A DNA stretch of 26,011 bases from CAZJWR01 sp964549765. GTDB lineage: Bacteria > Zixibacteria > MSB-5A5 > GN15 > JAAZOE01. Of this stretch, positions 15,271 through 22,543 are shown in pieces. How positions within the stretch are numbered: the first letter of the stretch is position 1; each line of letters starts with the position of its first letter. The position numbers and the translations under genes are program-made. The stretch is taken from the NCBI GenBank assembly GCA_964549765.1, contig CAZJWR010000053.1, positions 1-26,011 on the forward strand, in the 5' to 3' direction. The notes below the pieces were generated by a model, which did not search any database, was not told the DNA's origin, and was given only the letters and a program-made list of their open reading frames with translations.

Positions 15271-16644
15271 TCAGTTTGACAGATTCTTTCTCAATGAGGC
15301 GACCTTCTGGTGTATCTCCGGATCTTCGGCTTTCAGCCGTTCGATCAGATTGCAGGCGTGAATCACGGTGGAGTGATCGCGGCCGCCGAAGGCCTCGCCG
15401 ATGGACTTGAGCGACAAGCCCGTCAGGCTACGGGCCAGATACATGGCCACTTGGCGGGCCTGGGCGATATTTTGAGTCTTTTTCTTGGCCACCAGGAGAC
15501 TGACTTCGATATGAAACGCCTCAGCCGTCTGGCGTTTTATGGTTTCGATCGATACCGCCCGGGTCCGATTGGGGAGAGTATCGGACAGGACACTACGCGC
15601 CGTCCCGAGAGTGATTTCCTCGTTTCGCAGGGAAGCGTAGGCCAGCAAGCGTATCAATGAGCCCTCGAGCTCGCGAATGTTGGTGGTGACGGCGTTGGCG
15701 ATGTAGGAAACGACATCCTCGGGAAGAAGCATGTTATCGGCTTCGATTTTGCGATGAAGAATGGCCATCCTGGTTTCCAGATCGGGTTGCTGAATATCGG
15801 TGACCAATCCCCAGGAAAAGCGCGACAGGAGCCGTTCTTCCATCCCCTTGATATCTTTAGGGACACGGTCCGAGGAGAGGACGATCTGCTTGCCGGCGTT
15901 GTAGAGGGCGTTGAAGGTGTGAAAGAACTGTTCCTGGGTCGATTCCTTTCCGGCGAAGAACTGGGTGTCGTCGATCAAAAGAGCGTCGACGTTGCGATAG
16001 ACATTGATGAAATTGTTGGTCGTTTTGCTGGAAATGGAATTGATGAAATCGGACGTAAATTGTTCCGAGGTGGCGTAGATGACCCGCCGCGACGGATCGT
16101 TCTGGATGATGTGATGGCCGATGGCCTGAAGCAGATGAGTTTTGCCCAGCCCCACGCCGCCGTAGATATAGAGCGGATTGTACTTGGTCTTGCCGGGCGC
16201 TTCCGATACGGCCATGGCCGCCGCGTACGAGAATTGGTTGAAATCACCGACAACTAGGTTATCGAATGTATACCGATTGTTGAGCATGCCCTTGGGAAGA
16301 TCGGTCTTACTCACGATGCGCGGGGGCGGTTCCACGACCGGCGGCGAGGGCGCCGACGCGAAGGATAGTTCGGTTTGTTCTTTCTCCTCGCGATTAACTT
16401 CAAAACTGAACTGAACGGTCCGGCCGCAGAATTGCTGCAATGATTCCTCGATCAGATCCGCGTAATGTTCCTCGATCCATTCGGCGACGAATTCGTTGGG
16501 GACAATAATGCGCATGCCGCCGTTACTGTCGGAAGCCCCCTTGGTGTGTTTGAGCCAAGTGGCAAACGATTGTTTGCGAATCCGATGGGAAATGTAAGCC
16601 AGGCAATCGTCCCAGACCTTTCCATGGTCAAGAGTCAACGACAT
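15271..16644 (-). CDS. dnaA: Chromosomal replication initiator protein DnaA
   Basis: 457 residues from ATG 16644, which has AGGGG 9 nt upstream; an in-frame GTG at 16677 would add 11 residues. Domain I (about 1-80, VWDDCLAYISHRIRKQSFAT), a short variable domain II rich in Pro and Ser, then the AAA+ domain starting NNRYTFDNLVVGDFNQFSYA with Walker A GGVGLGKTH (162-170), Walker B DALLIDDTQFF and ERLLSRFSWGL. Domain IV ends with the DNA-binding signature GGRDHSTVIHACNLIE. It binds DnaA boxes, melts oriC and loads the helicase. Consensus boxes at 16670-16678 and 16832-16840 lie directly upstream, which suggests both the origin and autoregulation. Confidence 0.98.
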   Translation of the reverse strand: MSLTLDHGKVWDDCLAYISHRIRKQSFATWLKHTKGASDSNGGMRIIVPNEFVAEWIEEHYADLIEESLQQFCGRTVQFSFEVNREEKEQTELSFASAPSPPVVEPPPRIVSKTDLPKGMLNNRYTFDNLVVGDFNQFSYAAAMAVSEAPGKTKYNPLYIYGGVGLGKTHLLQAIGHHIIQNDPSRRVIYATSEQFTSDFINSISSKTTNNFINVYRNVDALLIDDTQFFAGKESTQEQFFHTFNALYNAGKQIVLSSDRVPKDIKGMEERLLSRFSWGLVTDIQQPDLETRMAILHRKIEADNMLLPEDVVSYIANAVTTNIRELEGSLIRLLAYASLRNEEITLGTARSVLSDTLPNRTRAVSIETIKRQTAEAFHIEVSLLVAKKKTQNIAQARQVAMYLARSLTGLSLKSIGEAFGGRDHSTVIHACNLIERLKAEDPEIHQKVASLRKNLSN

Positions 16645-16962
16645 TTTTGAATACCCCTCTGTAAATAACTTTTCCACAATTCGTGTTGATAAATCAACCC
16701 CTGCAGGCTGATGGTAATTAACAACTTAAGGGTGTGTACCCCTGCTTTGTCCGAGGATTGTCAACAATCAATACCAACTTTCGGAAGATAGGAAGTCTCT
16801 GGCAGACAAGGCGCTGCTTCCCCTTTGTAGTTTATCCACATTTTTACTAACACTCTATCTCACATTGGGTTCCGACAACAAAAATACTCCCCGGATGCAG
16901 GCCTGTCAAGGGGGGGGTGGCAAATAATTTGCAAAAATCGTAATCGGGCGTATCGATTCGAG
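16645..16962. other. Probable oriC segment upstream of dnaA
   Basis: A non-coding stretch with a perfect DnaA box TTATCCACA at 16832-16840 and a second consensus match TTTTCCACA at 16670-16678, both in the same orientation. Between them are AT-rich tracts and short palindromes such as GTTGATAAATCAAC (16685-16698) and GATTGTCAACAATC (16757-16770). A run of seven G lies at 16911-16917. Position next to dnaA-dnaN makes it the prime candidate for the replication origin. Only two full consensus boxes are seen, fewer than in many origins. Confidence 0.6.
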
Positions 16963-17373
16963 TTATGAACACGAATTTTCAGTGCTGTCGAGAAATACGA
17001 TGCGACCGTTTTCCCCATTAAAATCGGCTTCGCGATAAATGCAATTCGGCCATGCAATAATGGGGCGGCTATCGAATGGCGGGATGAAACGGCGTTTGTA
17101 TTCGTCCGAGGCGATTTTTTCACGGCCATGAACGATATTGGGTGCAATAAATTCCGGATCAAAGCGAATCGATACCACTTTCCGATCGCCGGTCGGACCC
17201 GGTAATGTCGCACCACGGCATGAATTTTCGAGAACAGCATTTCTCTGGATGCCGACAAGACGGTTCATGGCAAGATCGACCGACGGCAAAAGGCATACGG
17301 CTGCAAGATCAATTCCGGGAAGGAGTTCTCTTGCGGTTGACGTGAATCGGCGGCTCCGGGAAAATGTGCTCAC
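16963..17373 (-). CDS. Doubtful small ORF or gene remnant, unknown function
   Basis: The frame could encode up to 136 residues. Its C-terminal half (about 68-133, with FDPEFIAPNIVHGREKIAS and RPIIAWPNCIYREADF) has the codon choice and composition of a real protein. The first 60 residues look random, and the furthest upstream start lies inside the hairpin at 17351-17382. No start has a ribosome-binding site. I do not recognise it. It may be a decayed gene, a short gene with an internal start near 17275, or chance. It lies between oriC and the Rrf2 regulator on the same strand. Confidence 0.25.
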   Translation of the reverse strand: MSTFSRSRRFTSTARELLPGIDLAAVCLLPSVDLAMNRLVGIQRNAVLENSCRGATLPGPTGDRKVVSIRFDPEFIAPNIVHGREKIASDEYKRRFIPPFDSRPIIAWPNCIYREADFNGENGRIVFLDSTENSCS

Positions 17374-17382
17374 CCGGAGCCG
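17351..17382. terminator. 10-bp hairpin downstream of the Rrf2 gene
   Basis: CGGCTCCGGG (17351-17360) is the exact reverse complement of CCCGGAGCCG (17373-17382) with a 12-nt loop. It starts 30 nt after the Rrf2 stop codon on the minus strand. The T-run of an intrinsic terminator is missing, so the role as a 3'-end structure is inferred from position. A CGCGCGATGCGCGCG palindrome lies near 17395-17410. Confidence 0.4.
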
Positions 17383-17411
17383 TACTAGTTTCGACGCGCG
17401 ATGCGCGCGAA

Positions 17412-17819
17412 TTATGATCTTTTCTTGCGGGTTTTCAGATCGGTCAGATTGACCTTGGAAAACTCCGCTTTCATAGCGTCTTGGGCCTTCTTATAGATTT
17501 TCTGCAACTTGCAATCCGGTTCATGCTGGCAGTCGATCGGTCCTTTCAGGCAATCATAGAGAAAAACCGTACCTTGGATAGCTTCGAGAATATCCAGCAG
17601 CTTGATTTTTTCCGGGGGGCGGGACAGGCGGACGCCGCCGCCGTAGCCCCGAACCGAGCGGACCAGCCCGGATCGAGAGAGGTCGGACAGGATCTGGGGC
17701 AGGAATTTAACGGGAATATCCTGCGCCTGCGCGATTGCCTCAGACGTCGAAAAATGGTCCTTCGATTCTGAAAGCTGCCATAACGCCCTGATGGCGTATT
17801 CCGTGCGGTTATTTATCAC
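17412..17819 (-). CDS. Rrf2-family transcriptional regulator, probably iron-sulfur
   Basis: 135 residues from GTG 17819, chosen because GGAGGAG lies 5 nt upstream; this gives the typical Rrf2 beginning INNRTEYAIRALWQLSE. A winged helix-turn-helix follows (AQAQDIPVKFLPQILSDLSR, then SVRGYGGGVRLSRPPEKI). Residues about 88-105 have DCLKGPIDCQHEPDC, that is C-x6-C-x5-C. This corresponds to the three cysteines that hold an Fe-S cluster in IscR and related sensors, so it may respond to iron-sulfur status, redox or nitric oxide. The C-terminus is Lys/Arg-rich (LKTRKKRS). It stands alone between oriC and the divergent pth operon; the inverted repeat at 17941-17971 is a likely operator. Confidence 0.9.
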   Translation of the reverse strand: MINNRTEYAIRALWQLSESKDHFSTSEAIAQAQDIPVKFLPQILSDLSRSGLVRSVRGYGGGVRLSRPPEKIKLLDILEAIQGTVFLYDCLKGPIDCQHEPDCKLQKIYKKAQDAMKAEFSKVNLTDLKTRKKRS

Positions 17820-17940
17820 AGTAACTCCTCCGTTGAGAGATTGGGGTGATGAGATTATCCGGTAATGCCCAGCCCCGATGGAAGCCTCGATGCCCTCTAT
17901 GTAGCACTGCACCCTTCAAAGCAAAATAACCTCCATAGAA

Positions 17941-17971
17941 TAGCATTATTATGCTAAAGGAAATTAGCATA
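17941..17971. promoter_or_regulatory. Inverted repeat, candidate Rrf2 operator
   Basis: TATGCTAA (17950-17957) and TTAGCATA (17964-17971) form a perfect 8-bp inverted repeat with a 6-nt spacer. A third half-site, TAGCAT at 17941-17946, pairs with the first arm as TAGCAT-TATT-ATGCTA. The AT-rich site lies about 120-150 nt upstream of the Rrf2 start in the divergent intergenic region. Rrf2-type regulators commonly repress their own genes through such sites. That this protein binds here is an inference. Confidence 0.45.
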
Positions 17972-18159
17972 GGATTCCATAATATGACAAATCGCCTTGG
18001 AAGTAAAGGATTTTTTTTAAAAAAATGCATCCGGCGCCAAAAAAATGCCGGCGATACGGCGGTCGCGGCCACCGCGGAAAACGACAGCGAACGAAAGTTC
18101 GACAATATGAACACAATCTCCGGGCGCCGGGAGGGTAGGCGGGTGAAGCCAGTTTGGGC

Positions 18160-18187
18160 TTGACAAAAGCGCCCAAAGGAGTAAATT
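18160..18187 (+). promoter_or_regulatory. Promoter of the pth-rpsF-rpsR-yybS-rplI-bfn operon
   Basis: A perfect TTGACA at 18160-18165, then TAAATT at 18182-18187 after 16 nt. Transcription would start near 18194. That makes ATG 18221 a more natural start for pth than ATG 18200. Confidence 0.6.
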
Positions 18188-18220
18188 ACCTGTCCGCCGA
18201 TGGTCGAACGCGGCGATATT

Positions 18221-18823
18221 ATGACGGTGATCAAAATCGTGTGCGGATTGGGAAATCCGGGAGCGTCGTATGAACATTGCCGGCACAATCTCGGTTTCGA
18301 CATTATCGACCGTCTGGCGGAACAGCCGGGTTTTTTACCGGTCACGGCAACGTCGTTGTTCGATTACCGGACGGTGGCCGGCGCGGTCGGGTTGGTTTAT
18401 ATGATCCGGCCCACAACTTTTGTAAATCGATCGGGTATCGCGGTTCGCCGGGCGTTGGATATATTCGGCGCGGGGCCCGATGAGCTCTTTGTCATAAGCG
18501 ATGATTTCAATCTTCATCTGGGTACGATCCGTATTCGCAAATCGGGATCGTTGGGCGGGCACAACGGCCTGCAATCGATTATCGATGAGATCGGCCGGAC
18601 CGATTTTCCCCGGCTGCGGGCCGGTATCGGGCCGTTGCCGCCGGAATATGCGGACGATCCGGAAAATATTCCCGATTTCGTCCTGAGCCGGTTTCGGCCC
18701 AATGAAGAGGAAGCCGTCGCTGAAATGAAATCGCGCGCGGTCGAGGCGGTAACGCTGGCGATAGCCGGCGAACTCGACCTGGCGATAAGCAGGTATAACA
18801 TTCCTAACCCTACTCCGGATTGA
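18221..18823 (+). CDS. pth: Peptidyl-tRNA hydrolase
   Basis: 200 residues from ATG 18221, which gives the canonical beginning MTVIKIVCGLGNPG; an in-frame ATG at 18200 would add seven residues and lie very near the promoter. Motifs are GLGNPGASY with the conserved Asn, CRHNLGFD with the catalytic His (a Cys replaces the more usual Thr before RHN), PTTFVNRSG with the substrate-binding Asn, ISDDFNLHLG with the catalytic-site Asp, and SGSLGGHNGLQSI. The enzyme cleaves peptidyl-tRNAs dropped from ribosomes and recycles the tRNA in the cytoplasm. It is the first gene of a ribosomal-protein operon, a common arrangement. No strong ribosome-binding site is seen. Confidence 0.95.
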   Translation: MTVIKIVCGLGNPGASYEHCRHNLGFDIIDRLAEQPGFLPVTATSLFDYRTVAGAVGLVYMIRPTTFVNRSGIAVRRALDIFGAGPDELFVISDDFNLHLGTIRIRKSGSLGGHNGLQSIIDEIGRTDFPRLRAGIGPLPPEYADDPENIPDFVLSRFRPNEEEAVAEMKSRAVEAVTLAIAGELDLAISRYNIPNPTPD

Positions 18824-18860
18824 TCGCATCCGGGGTCACTTTAGTCCGAAGGGAGAGCAT

Positions 18861-19334
18861 ATGCCGGTATACGATACCACCTTTATTTTAAACCCTCAAC
18901 TTGAAGAATCCGGTCTTGACAGCCGCATCCAGGAATATATCAGCCTGATCGGCAACAATGGCGGCAAAATCGTCAAGGAAAGCCGCATGGGTATGCGGCG
19001 GATGGCCTACATGATCGAGAATCTGAATCAGGGATACTACGTCAACCTGATTTTCGACGGGACGGCCGAACTGGTTAATGAATTGGAGCGTCGCATGCGC
19101 CTCGATGAAGCCTGCCTTCGTTTTCTCACCTGCCGGTACCAGGATTTCAGCATACGCCGAAAGGACCAGAAGGAAAGAGCGGAAGCACGCAAGGAAGCCG
19201 AACGGGAGGAACAGCGGGAGCAGCAGCCGGAAGAGAAGCCGGCCGAGCCGCCGGCGGAAACGGCTCCAGCCGAAGCCGAGACGACCGAAGCGGAAGCCCC
19301 CGAGCCCGAACGGCCCAGCGATGAACTACTGTAG
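18861..19334 (+). CDS. rpsF: Small-subunit ribosomal protein bS6 with long acidic tail
   Basis: 157 residues with a GGGAGAG ribosome-binding site. Residues 1-97 are a standard bS6 fold (MPVYDTTFILNPQLEESGLD, then NNGGKIVKESRMGMRRMAY and QGYYVNLIFDG). The last 60 residues form a charged and then Pro/Ala/Glu-rich tail (EREEQREQQPEEKPAEPPAE), probably disordered and longer than usual. bS6 forms a pair with bS18 on the platform of the 30S subunit. The next gene is rpsR; the ssb gene often found between them is absent. The Glu-rich tail recalls E. coli bS6, to which RimK adds glutamates, but no such processing is implied here. Confidence 0.96.
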   Translation: MPVYDTTFILNPQLEESGLDSRIQEYISLIGNNGGKIVKESRMGMRRMAYMIENLNQGYYVNLIFDGTAELVNELERRMRLDEACLRFLTCRYQDFSIRRKDQKERAEARKEAEREEQREQQPEEKPAEPPAETAPAEAETTEAEAPEPERPSDELL

Positions 19335-19387
19335 CGGGACATGACAATAGAACAAACGATTATACAAAATAGAGAGGCTATAACGTG

Positions 19388-19612
19388 ATGGATAGAAGAA
19401 AGAAACGGCATTGCCGCTTTTGCGAAAATAATGTCGTTCACATTGATTACCATGATGAGCGGCTGTTGCGGCGGTTTGTCACCGAACGGGGCAAAATCAT
19501 TCCCCGGCGGATTTCCGGCAGCTGCGCCCGGCATCAACGTCAATTGACGGTCGCCGTCAAGCGAGCCCGTCATCTGGCCATCCTGCCCTACGTGGCGGAA
19601 ACTTTTAAGTAG
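19388..19612 (+). CDS. rpsR: Small-subunit ribosomal protein bS18, cysteine-containing form
   Basis: 74 residues from ATG 19388; a GTG one codon earlier is equally possible because GAGAGG lies 7 nt before it. The protein begins MDRRKKRHCRFCENN and continues with RLLRRFVTERGKIIPRRISG, SCARHQRQLTVAVKRAR and LAILPYV, all typical of bS18. The Cys-x2-Cys (9 and 12) with the later Cys and His of SCARH suggests the zinc-binding form of bS18. It binds the 30S platform with bS6. It sits 53 nt after rpsF and 15 nt before yybS. Confidence 0.95.
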   Translation: MDRRKKRHCRFCENNVVHIDYHDERLLRRFVTERGKIIPRRISGSCARHQRQLTVAVKRARHLAILPYVAETFK

Positions 19613-19627
19613 AGCGGCGTCATCAGA

Positions 19628-20599
19628 GTGAATGCGCGCACGATAATCGCTGCCGTGGCGGTAGTATTGGCGGTCGGGCTTCCCTATTGGATGATCCTTC
19701 CCCTACTCACCGATTTCTTCCTGATGCAGGCAATGTTCGGCTTCGTCGTGTACATGCTGGAGATTGCTCTCATGACTTCGCTGATTATGGCGATTATCGA
19801 CGGGCGGCTCCGCCTGATAATGGCGGCGGCCGCAATCGGATTTCTGATCGGGGTCGCCCCCGGTGTGGCCCCGTTGCCGACCGCGTTGTTTCTGCCCATG
19901 TGGCTTAAGGCGGTGATTCCGTCGATTCTCCTGGGCGCGTTGATCAGCCGGGGGGGGAAAGCCGGGAAGGCGTTCGGCCTGGCGGCCGTCCTGATGGCGA
20001 TATTTCTGGCGATGACGTACCTGCAGAGCGGCGGTGGTCTGGTCGAGCAAATCAATCATATGAACGACAGTATCGAGAAGATGATCACGGGGCCGATGGG
20101 CGGCGGGTACAGTCAGGACACTGCCAACAAATTGACCGACCAGCTGCTGTATATGACGCGGATTCTTACCCGGCTGCTGCCCGGCCTGATTATCATGGCC
20201 GGAATCGGTCAGCTGTTCGTAGCGTTCATAATAACGGAATGGTATTACACGCGCCGGGACAGCTATTTTCCCGGCTTCGGGCCGTTCATTTATTGGAAAG
20301 TGCCGGAAAAGGTGTTATATTTTCTCGGCGTGGTTTTGATCGCCCGCTTGGTTATCAACGGCGTTGTGCAGATCGCGGCCGACAACATCGCTTTTGTGCT
20401 TTTTGTGCTCTATGCCGTGTGCGGATTGGCGCTCGCCGAGTACGCCCTGCGGCGGCTGCGCCTGCCGGTGATAATTCGGGCCGTATTTTACATTGGCCTG
20501 GGGCTGATGCATATCATCGGCCTGATCGCGGCCTCGGTGGCCGGCCTGTTCGACAGCTATTTCGATTTCCGGCGGGTCCGGGCGCATACGCTGGGATAA
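19628..20599 (+). CDS. yybS: YybS/DUF2232-type multi-pass membrane protein
   Basis: 323 residues from GTG 19628, with about eight hydrophobic membrane helices. A hydrophilic loop around 141-170 (QINHMNDSIEKMITGPMGGG) lies in the middle, and the C-terminal half has YFPGFGPFIYWKVPEKVLY and a final bundle of helices. Membrane topology and the place between rpsR and rplI fit the DUF2232 (YybS) family, which keeps this neighbourhood in many bacteria. The molecular function is unknown; a role in membrane transport or in coupling to ribosome assembly has not been shown. The gene starts 15 nt after rpsR and is 27 nt before rplI, so it is part of the operon. Confidence 0.82.
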   Translation: MNARTIIAAVAVVLAVGLPYWMILPLLTDFFLMQAMFGFVVYMLEIALMTSLIMAIIDGRLRLIMAAAAIGFLIGVAPGVAPLPTALFLPMWLKAVIPSILLGALISRGGKAGKAFGLAAVLMAIFLAMTYLQSGGGLVEQINHMNDSIEKMITGPMGGGYSQDTANKLTDQLLYMTRILTRLLPGLIIMAGIGQLFVAFIITEWYYTRRDSYFPGFGPFIYWKVPEKVLYFLGVVLIARLVINGVVQIAADNIAFVLFVLYAVCGLALAEYALRRLRLPVIIRAVFYIGLGLMHIIGLIAASVAGLFDSYFDFRRVRAHTLG

Positions 20600-20626
20600 A
20601 ACGGGATATGAAAGGATCGAGATACA

Positions 20627-21076
20627 ATGAAAGTGATACTGACTGAGGATATCGACAAGCTCGGCACCGCCGGGCAGACGGTCGAGGTAAAAACCGGCTA
20701 CGCCCGGAATTTCCTCCTGCCGCGCAACCTGGCCGTGTCGGCCAGCAAAGGCAACCTGCGCGCCGTCGATCATATCAAGCAGCAGAAAGACCTGCGGGAC
20801 AAGAAGCGCCGCCAGGGCGCCGAAAAAGTCCGCGACGAGCTGGAAAAACTGTCCCTGACCGGCCAACTGGTCACCGACGAGGACGGCAAGGTATTCGGAT
20901 CGGTCACCACCCACACGATCGCCGATCTGATCGCCGAAGCCGGCCGGACGGTGGAACGGCGCGATATTCTGCTGGATGAGCCGATCAAGGCGCTGGGCGT
21001 GTACACGATCAAAATCAAGGTCGATAAAGACATTTCCGCCAACATCAAACTCATCGTAGAGAAAAAGGCGACCTGA
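20627..21076 (+). CDS. rplI: Large-subunit ribosomal protein bL9
   Basis: 149 residues. The N-terminal domain MKVILTEDIDKLGTAGQTVE with VKTGYARNFLLPRNLAVSAS is the bL9 signature. A long connecting helix follows, with many Lys, Arg and Gln residues (about 40-75), and then the C-terminal domain (LVTDEDGKVFGSVTTHTIAD). It binds 23S rRNA near the L1 stalk and helps keep reading frame and fidelity. Its stop codon overlaps the start of the next gene by one base (TGATG), indicating translational coupling. Confidence 0.97.
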   Translation: MKVILTEDIDKLGTAGQTVEVKTGYARNFLLPRNLAVSASKGNLRAVDHIKQQKDLRDKKRRQGAEKVRDELEKLSLTGQLVTDEDGKVFGSVTTHTIADLIAEAGRTVERRDILLDEPIKALGVYTIKIKVDKDISANIKLIVEKKAT

Positions 21077-21585
21077 TGGCAATGGTAAAAGTCCATATCG
21101 ACGGGCTGGCCATGGATATGGTCTCCAATTCGCCGGTGGTCGTTTTGGCATCGAAGAAATTGGAAAAAGTTCTTCCGATCTGGATCGGCCACAACGAGGC
21201 TTGGGCGATCGCGATGGAAATTTCGGGGTTGGGATCGAAACGGCCCCTGACCCATGACCTTTTCAAAAACACCATCGACGCCATGGGCGGTAAGCTGGAC
21301 AAGGTCGAAGTGACCGAGCTGAAAGAGCAGACGTTTTACGCCCGTCTCTATATTAGCATCGACGGCCGCAGTATCACTGTCGATTCCCGCCCGTCTGATT
21401 CGATTGCCCTGGCGCTGAAAGCCGGCTGCCCGATCTACGCCGAAGAGGAGCTGTTTACGGTCGAGCAGAAAGAGGAAACCGACGAAGATGCGGCCAATTC
21501 GCCGCCCAAGGCGGGCGCTCCGGAATCCCTGAAGGATCGTTTGAAACGGATCGACCCCGAGGATTTCGGCAAATATTCATTGTAA
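21076..21585 (+). CDS. Bifunctional nuclease (BFN, DUF151) family protein
   Basis: 169 residues. The core MVKVHIDGLAMDMVSNSPVV with PIWIGHNEAWAIAMEISG, RPLTHDLFKNTIDAMGG and DSRPSDSIALALKAGCPIYA is the BFN domain (Pfam PF02577). Residues 130-150 are a variable linker rich in Glu, Asp, Pro and Ala. The C-terminus LKDRLKRIDPEDFGKYSL matches the short tail common in bacterial members. Plant homologues have DNase and RNase activity; the bacterial role is not settled. It is the last gene of the operon, coupled to rplI by a one-base overlap and followed by a terminator. Confidence 0.9.
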   Translation: MAMVKVHIDGLAMDMVSNSPVVVLASKKLEKVLPIWIGHNEAWAIAMEISGLGSKRPLTHDLFKNTIDAMGGKLDKVEVTELKEQTFYARLYISIDGRSITVDSRPSDSIALALKAGCPIYAEEELFTVEQKEETDEDAANSPPKAGAPESLKDRLKRIDPEDFGKYSL

Positions 21586-21667
21586 ACGAAGCGTCGCCTC
21601 GAACCTGATCCGGTTATAGTCTTCGACTTGCCGGCGAAATCAATAGCACCATAGCCGGAAAAATATC

Positions 21668-21704
21668 CCGGCGACCGACTCCATGTCGGCCGCCGGTTTT
21701 TTTT
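21668..21704 (+). terminator. Intrinsic terminator of the pth-bfn operon
   Basis: CCGGCG (21668-21673) pairs with CGCCGG (21691-21696); the stem continues with CCGAC/GTCGG past one mismatch, with a 5-nt loop. A run of eight T follows directly (21697-21704). A textbook rho-independent terminator, about 80 nt after the last stop codon. Confidence 0.92.
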
Positions 21705-21796
21705 GCTCGCGCCCCGCGGTAATGCGGACAGATGGCTTCCCGCTATTTTCCCGGCCCCAGTAAATATCCCATGCCTCCCGCCGATAATATCATCAT

Positions 21797-22543
21797 ATGG
21801 AATCACCGTTCAGTACGACAGATTACGGTTTCGATCCGCAGTACACGGGATACGATACCAAGCCGAAGCCGGCACCCAAGAAGGCCAAAAAGGTAAAGAA
21901 ACAAAAGTCCCTTCTTCGCGAATACGCCGAAACGATCATCATCGCGCTGCTGGTGGCGGCGCTTTTGCGTGTTTTTGTCGTTTCCGCCTACCGGGTGGCG
22001 TCCGGTTCCATGGAGGATACCCTCACCGAGGGCGATTATATTTTCGTCAACCAGCTGGCCTATAAATTTTCGGAACCGCAGGTCGGCGACGTCGTCGTTT
22101 TCGAAAATCCGGCCGATGCCTCACGCGACTACATTAAGCGTATCGTCGCGGGGCCGGGCCAGAAGGTGGAAATCGTCGACAAAGTGCTGTATGTCGACAA
22201 CTACGTCGCCGAAATCCCGCCTCTGTGCAAATATATCGATTTCAAGATCCTGCCGTCGGTGCTGTCCAATCGCGATAATTTCGGACCGCTCGAACTTGGC
22301 GAGAATCAATATTTTATGATGGGCGACAACCGGGACGACAGCCAGGACAGCCGTTTTTGGGGGCCGGTTGACAAAAGTCTTCTCAAAGGCAAGGCCCTTT
22401 TCGTATATTTCTCCTATGAACCCGACCCCGACTCCCCCGAATGGAAACCGCCGTATATACTTGAGTTCTTCGAAATTGCCTTCCATAACCTCGTTACCTT
22501 TTTCGGACGAGTCCGCCTTGATCGAATCGGAGCCGGTCTCTGA
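21797..22543 (+). CDS. lepB: Signal peptidase I
   Basis: 248 residues. A basic, Lys-rich N-terminal segment (22-37) is followed by one membrane helix (about 43-63, ETIIIALLVAALLRVFVV). The catalytic Ser71 lies in SGSMEDTL and the catalytic Lys114 in SRDYIKRIVAGPGQKVEI. YFMMGDNRDDSQDSRFWGPV is the conserved Gly-Asp-Asn-Arg box. The enzyme sits in the inner membrane and removes signal peptides on the periplasmic side, which would include those of the serpins and the other exported proteins here. No ribosome-binding site precedes ATG 21797; a GATAATAT sequence ends only 6 nt before it, so the mRNA could be leaderless. The 3' end overlaps hemW. Confidence 0.95.
   Translation: MESPFSTTDYGFDPQYTGYDTKPKPAPKKAKKVKKQKSLLREYAETIIIALLVAALLRVFVVSAYRVASGSMEDTLTEGDYIFVNQLAYKFSEPQVGDVVVFENPADASRDYIKRIVAGPGQKVEIVDKVLYVDNYVAEIPPLCKYIDFKILPSVLSNRDNFGPLELGENQYFMMGDNRDDSQDSRFWGPVDKSLLKGKALFVYFSYEPDPDSPEWKPPYILEFFEIAFHNLVTFFGRVRLDRIGAGL

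Noticed and set aside
16860..17258. Second minus-strand frame of 132 codons between dnaA and the Rrf2 gene
   Set aside because: Composition is not protein-like, it runs through the G-run near 16911, and it overlaps the more plausible frame at 16963-17373.
17951..18163. Small plus-strand frame (70 codons) upstream of pth
   Set aside because: It begins inside the operator-like repeat, crosses a T8-A7 tract and ends at the pth promoter; no ribosome-binding site and no protein-like composition.
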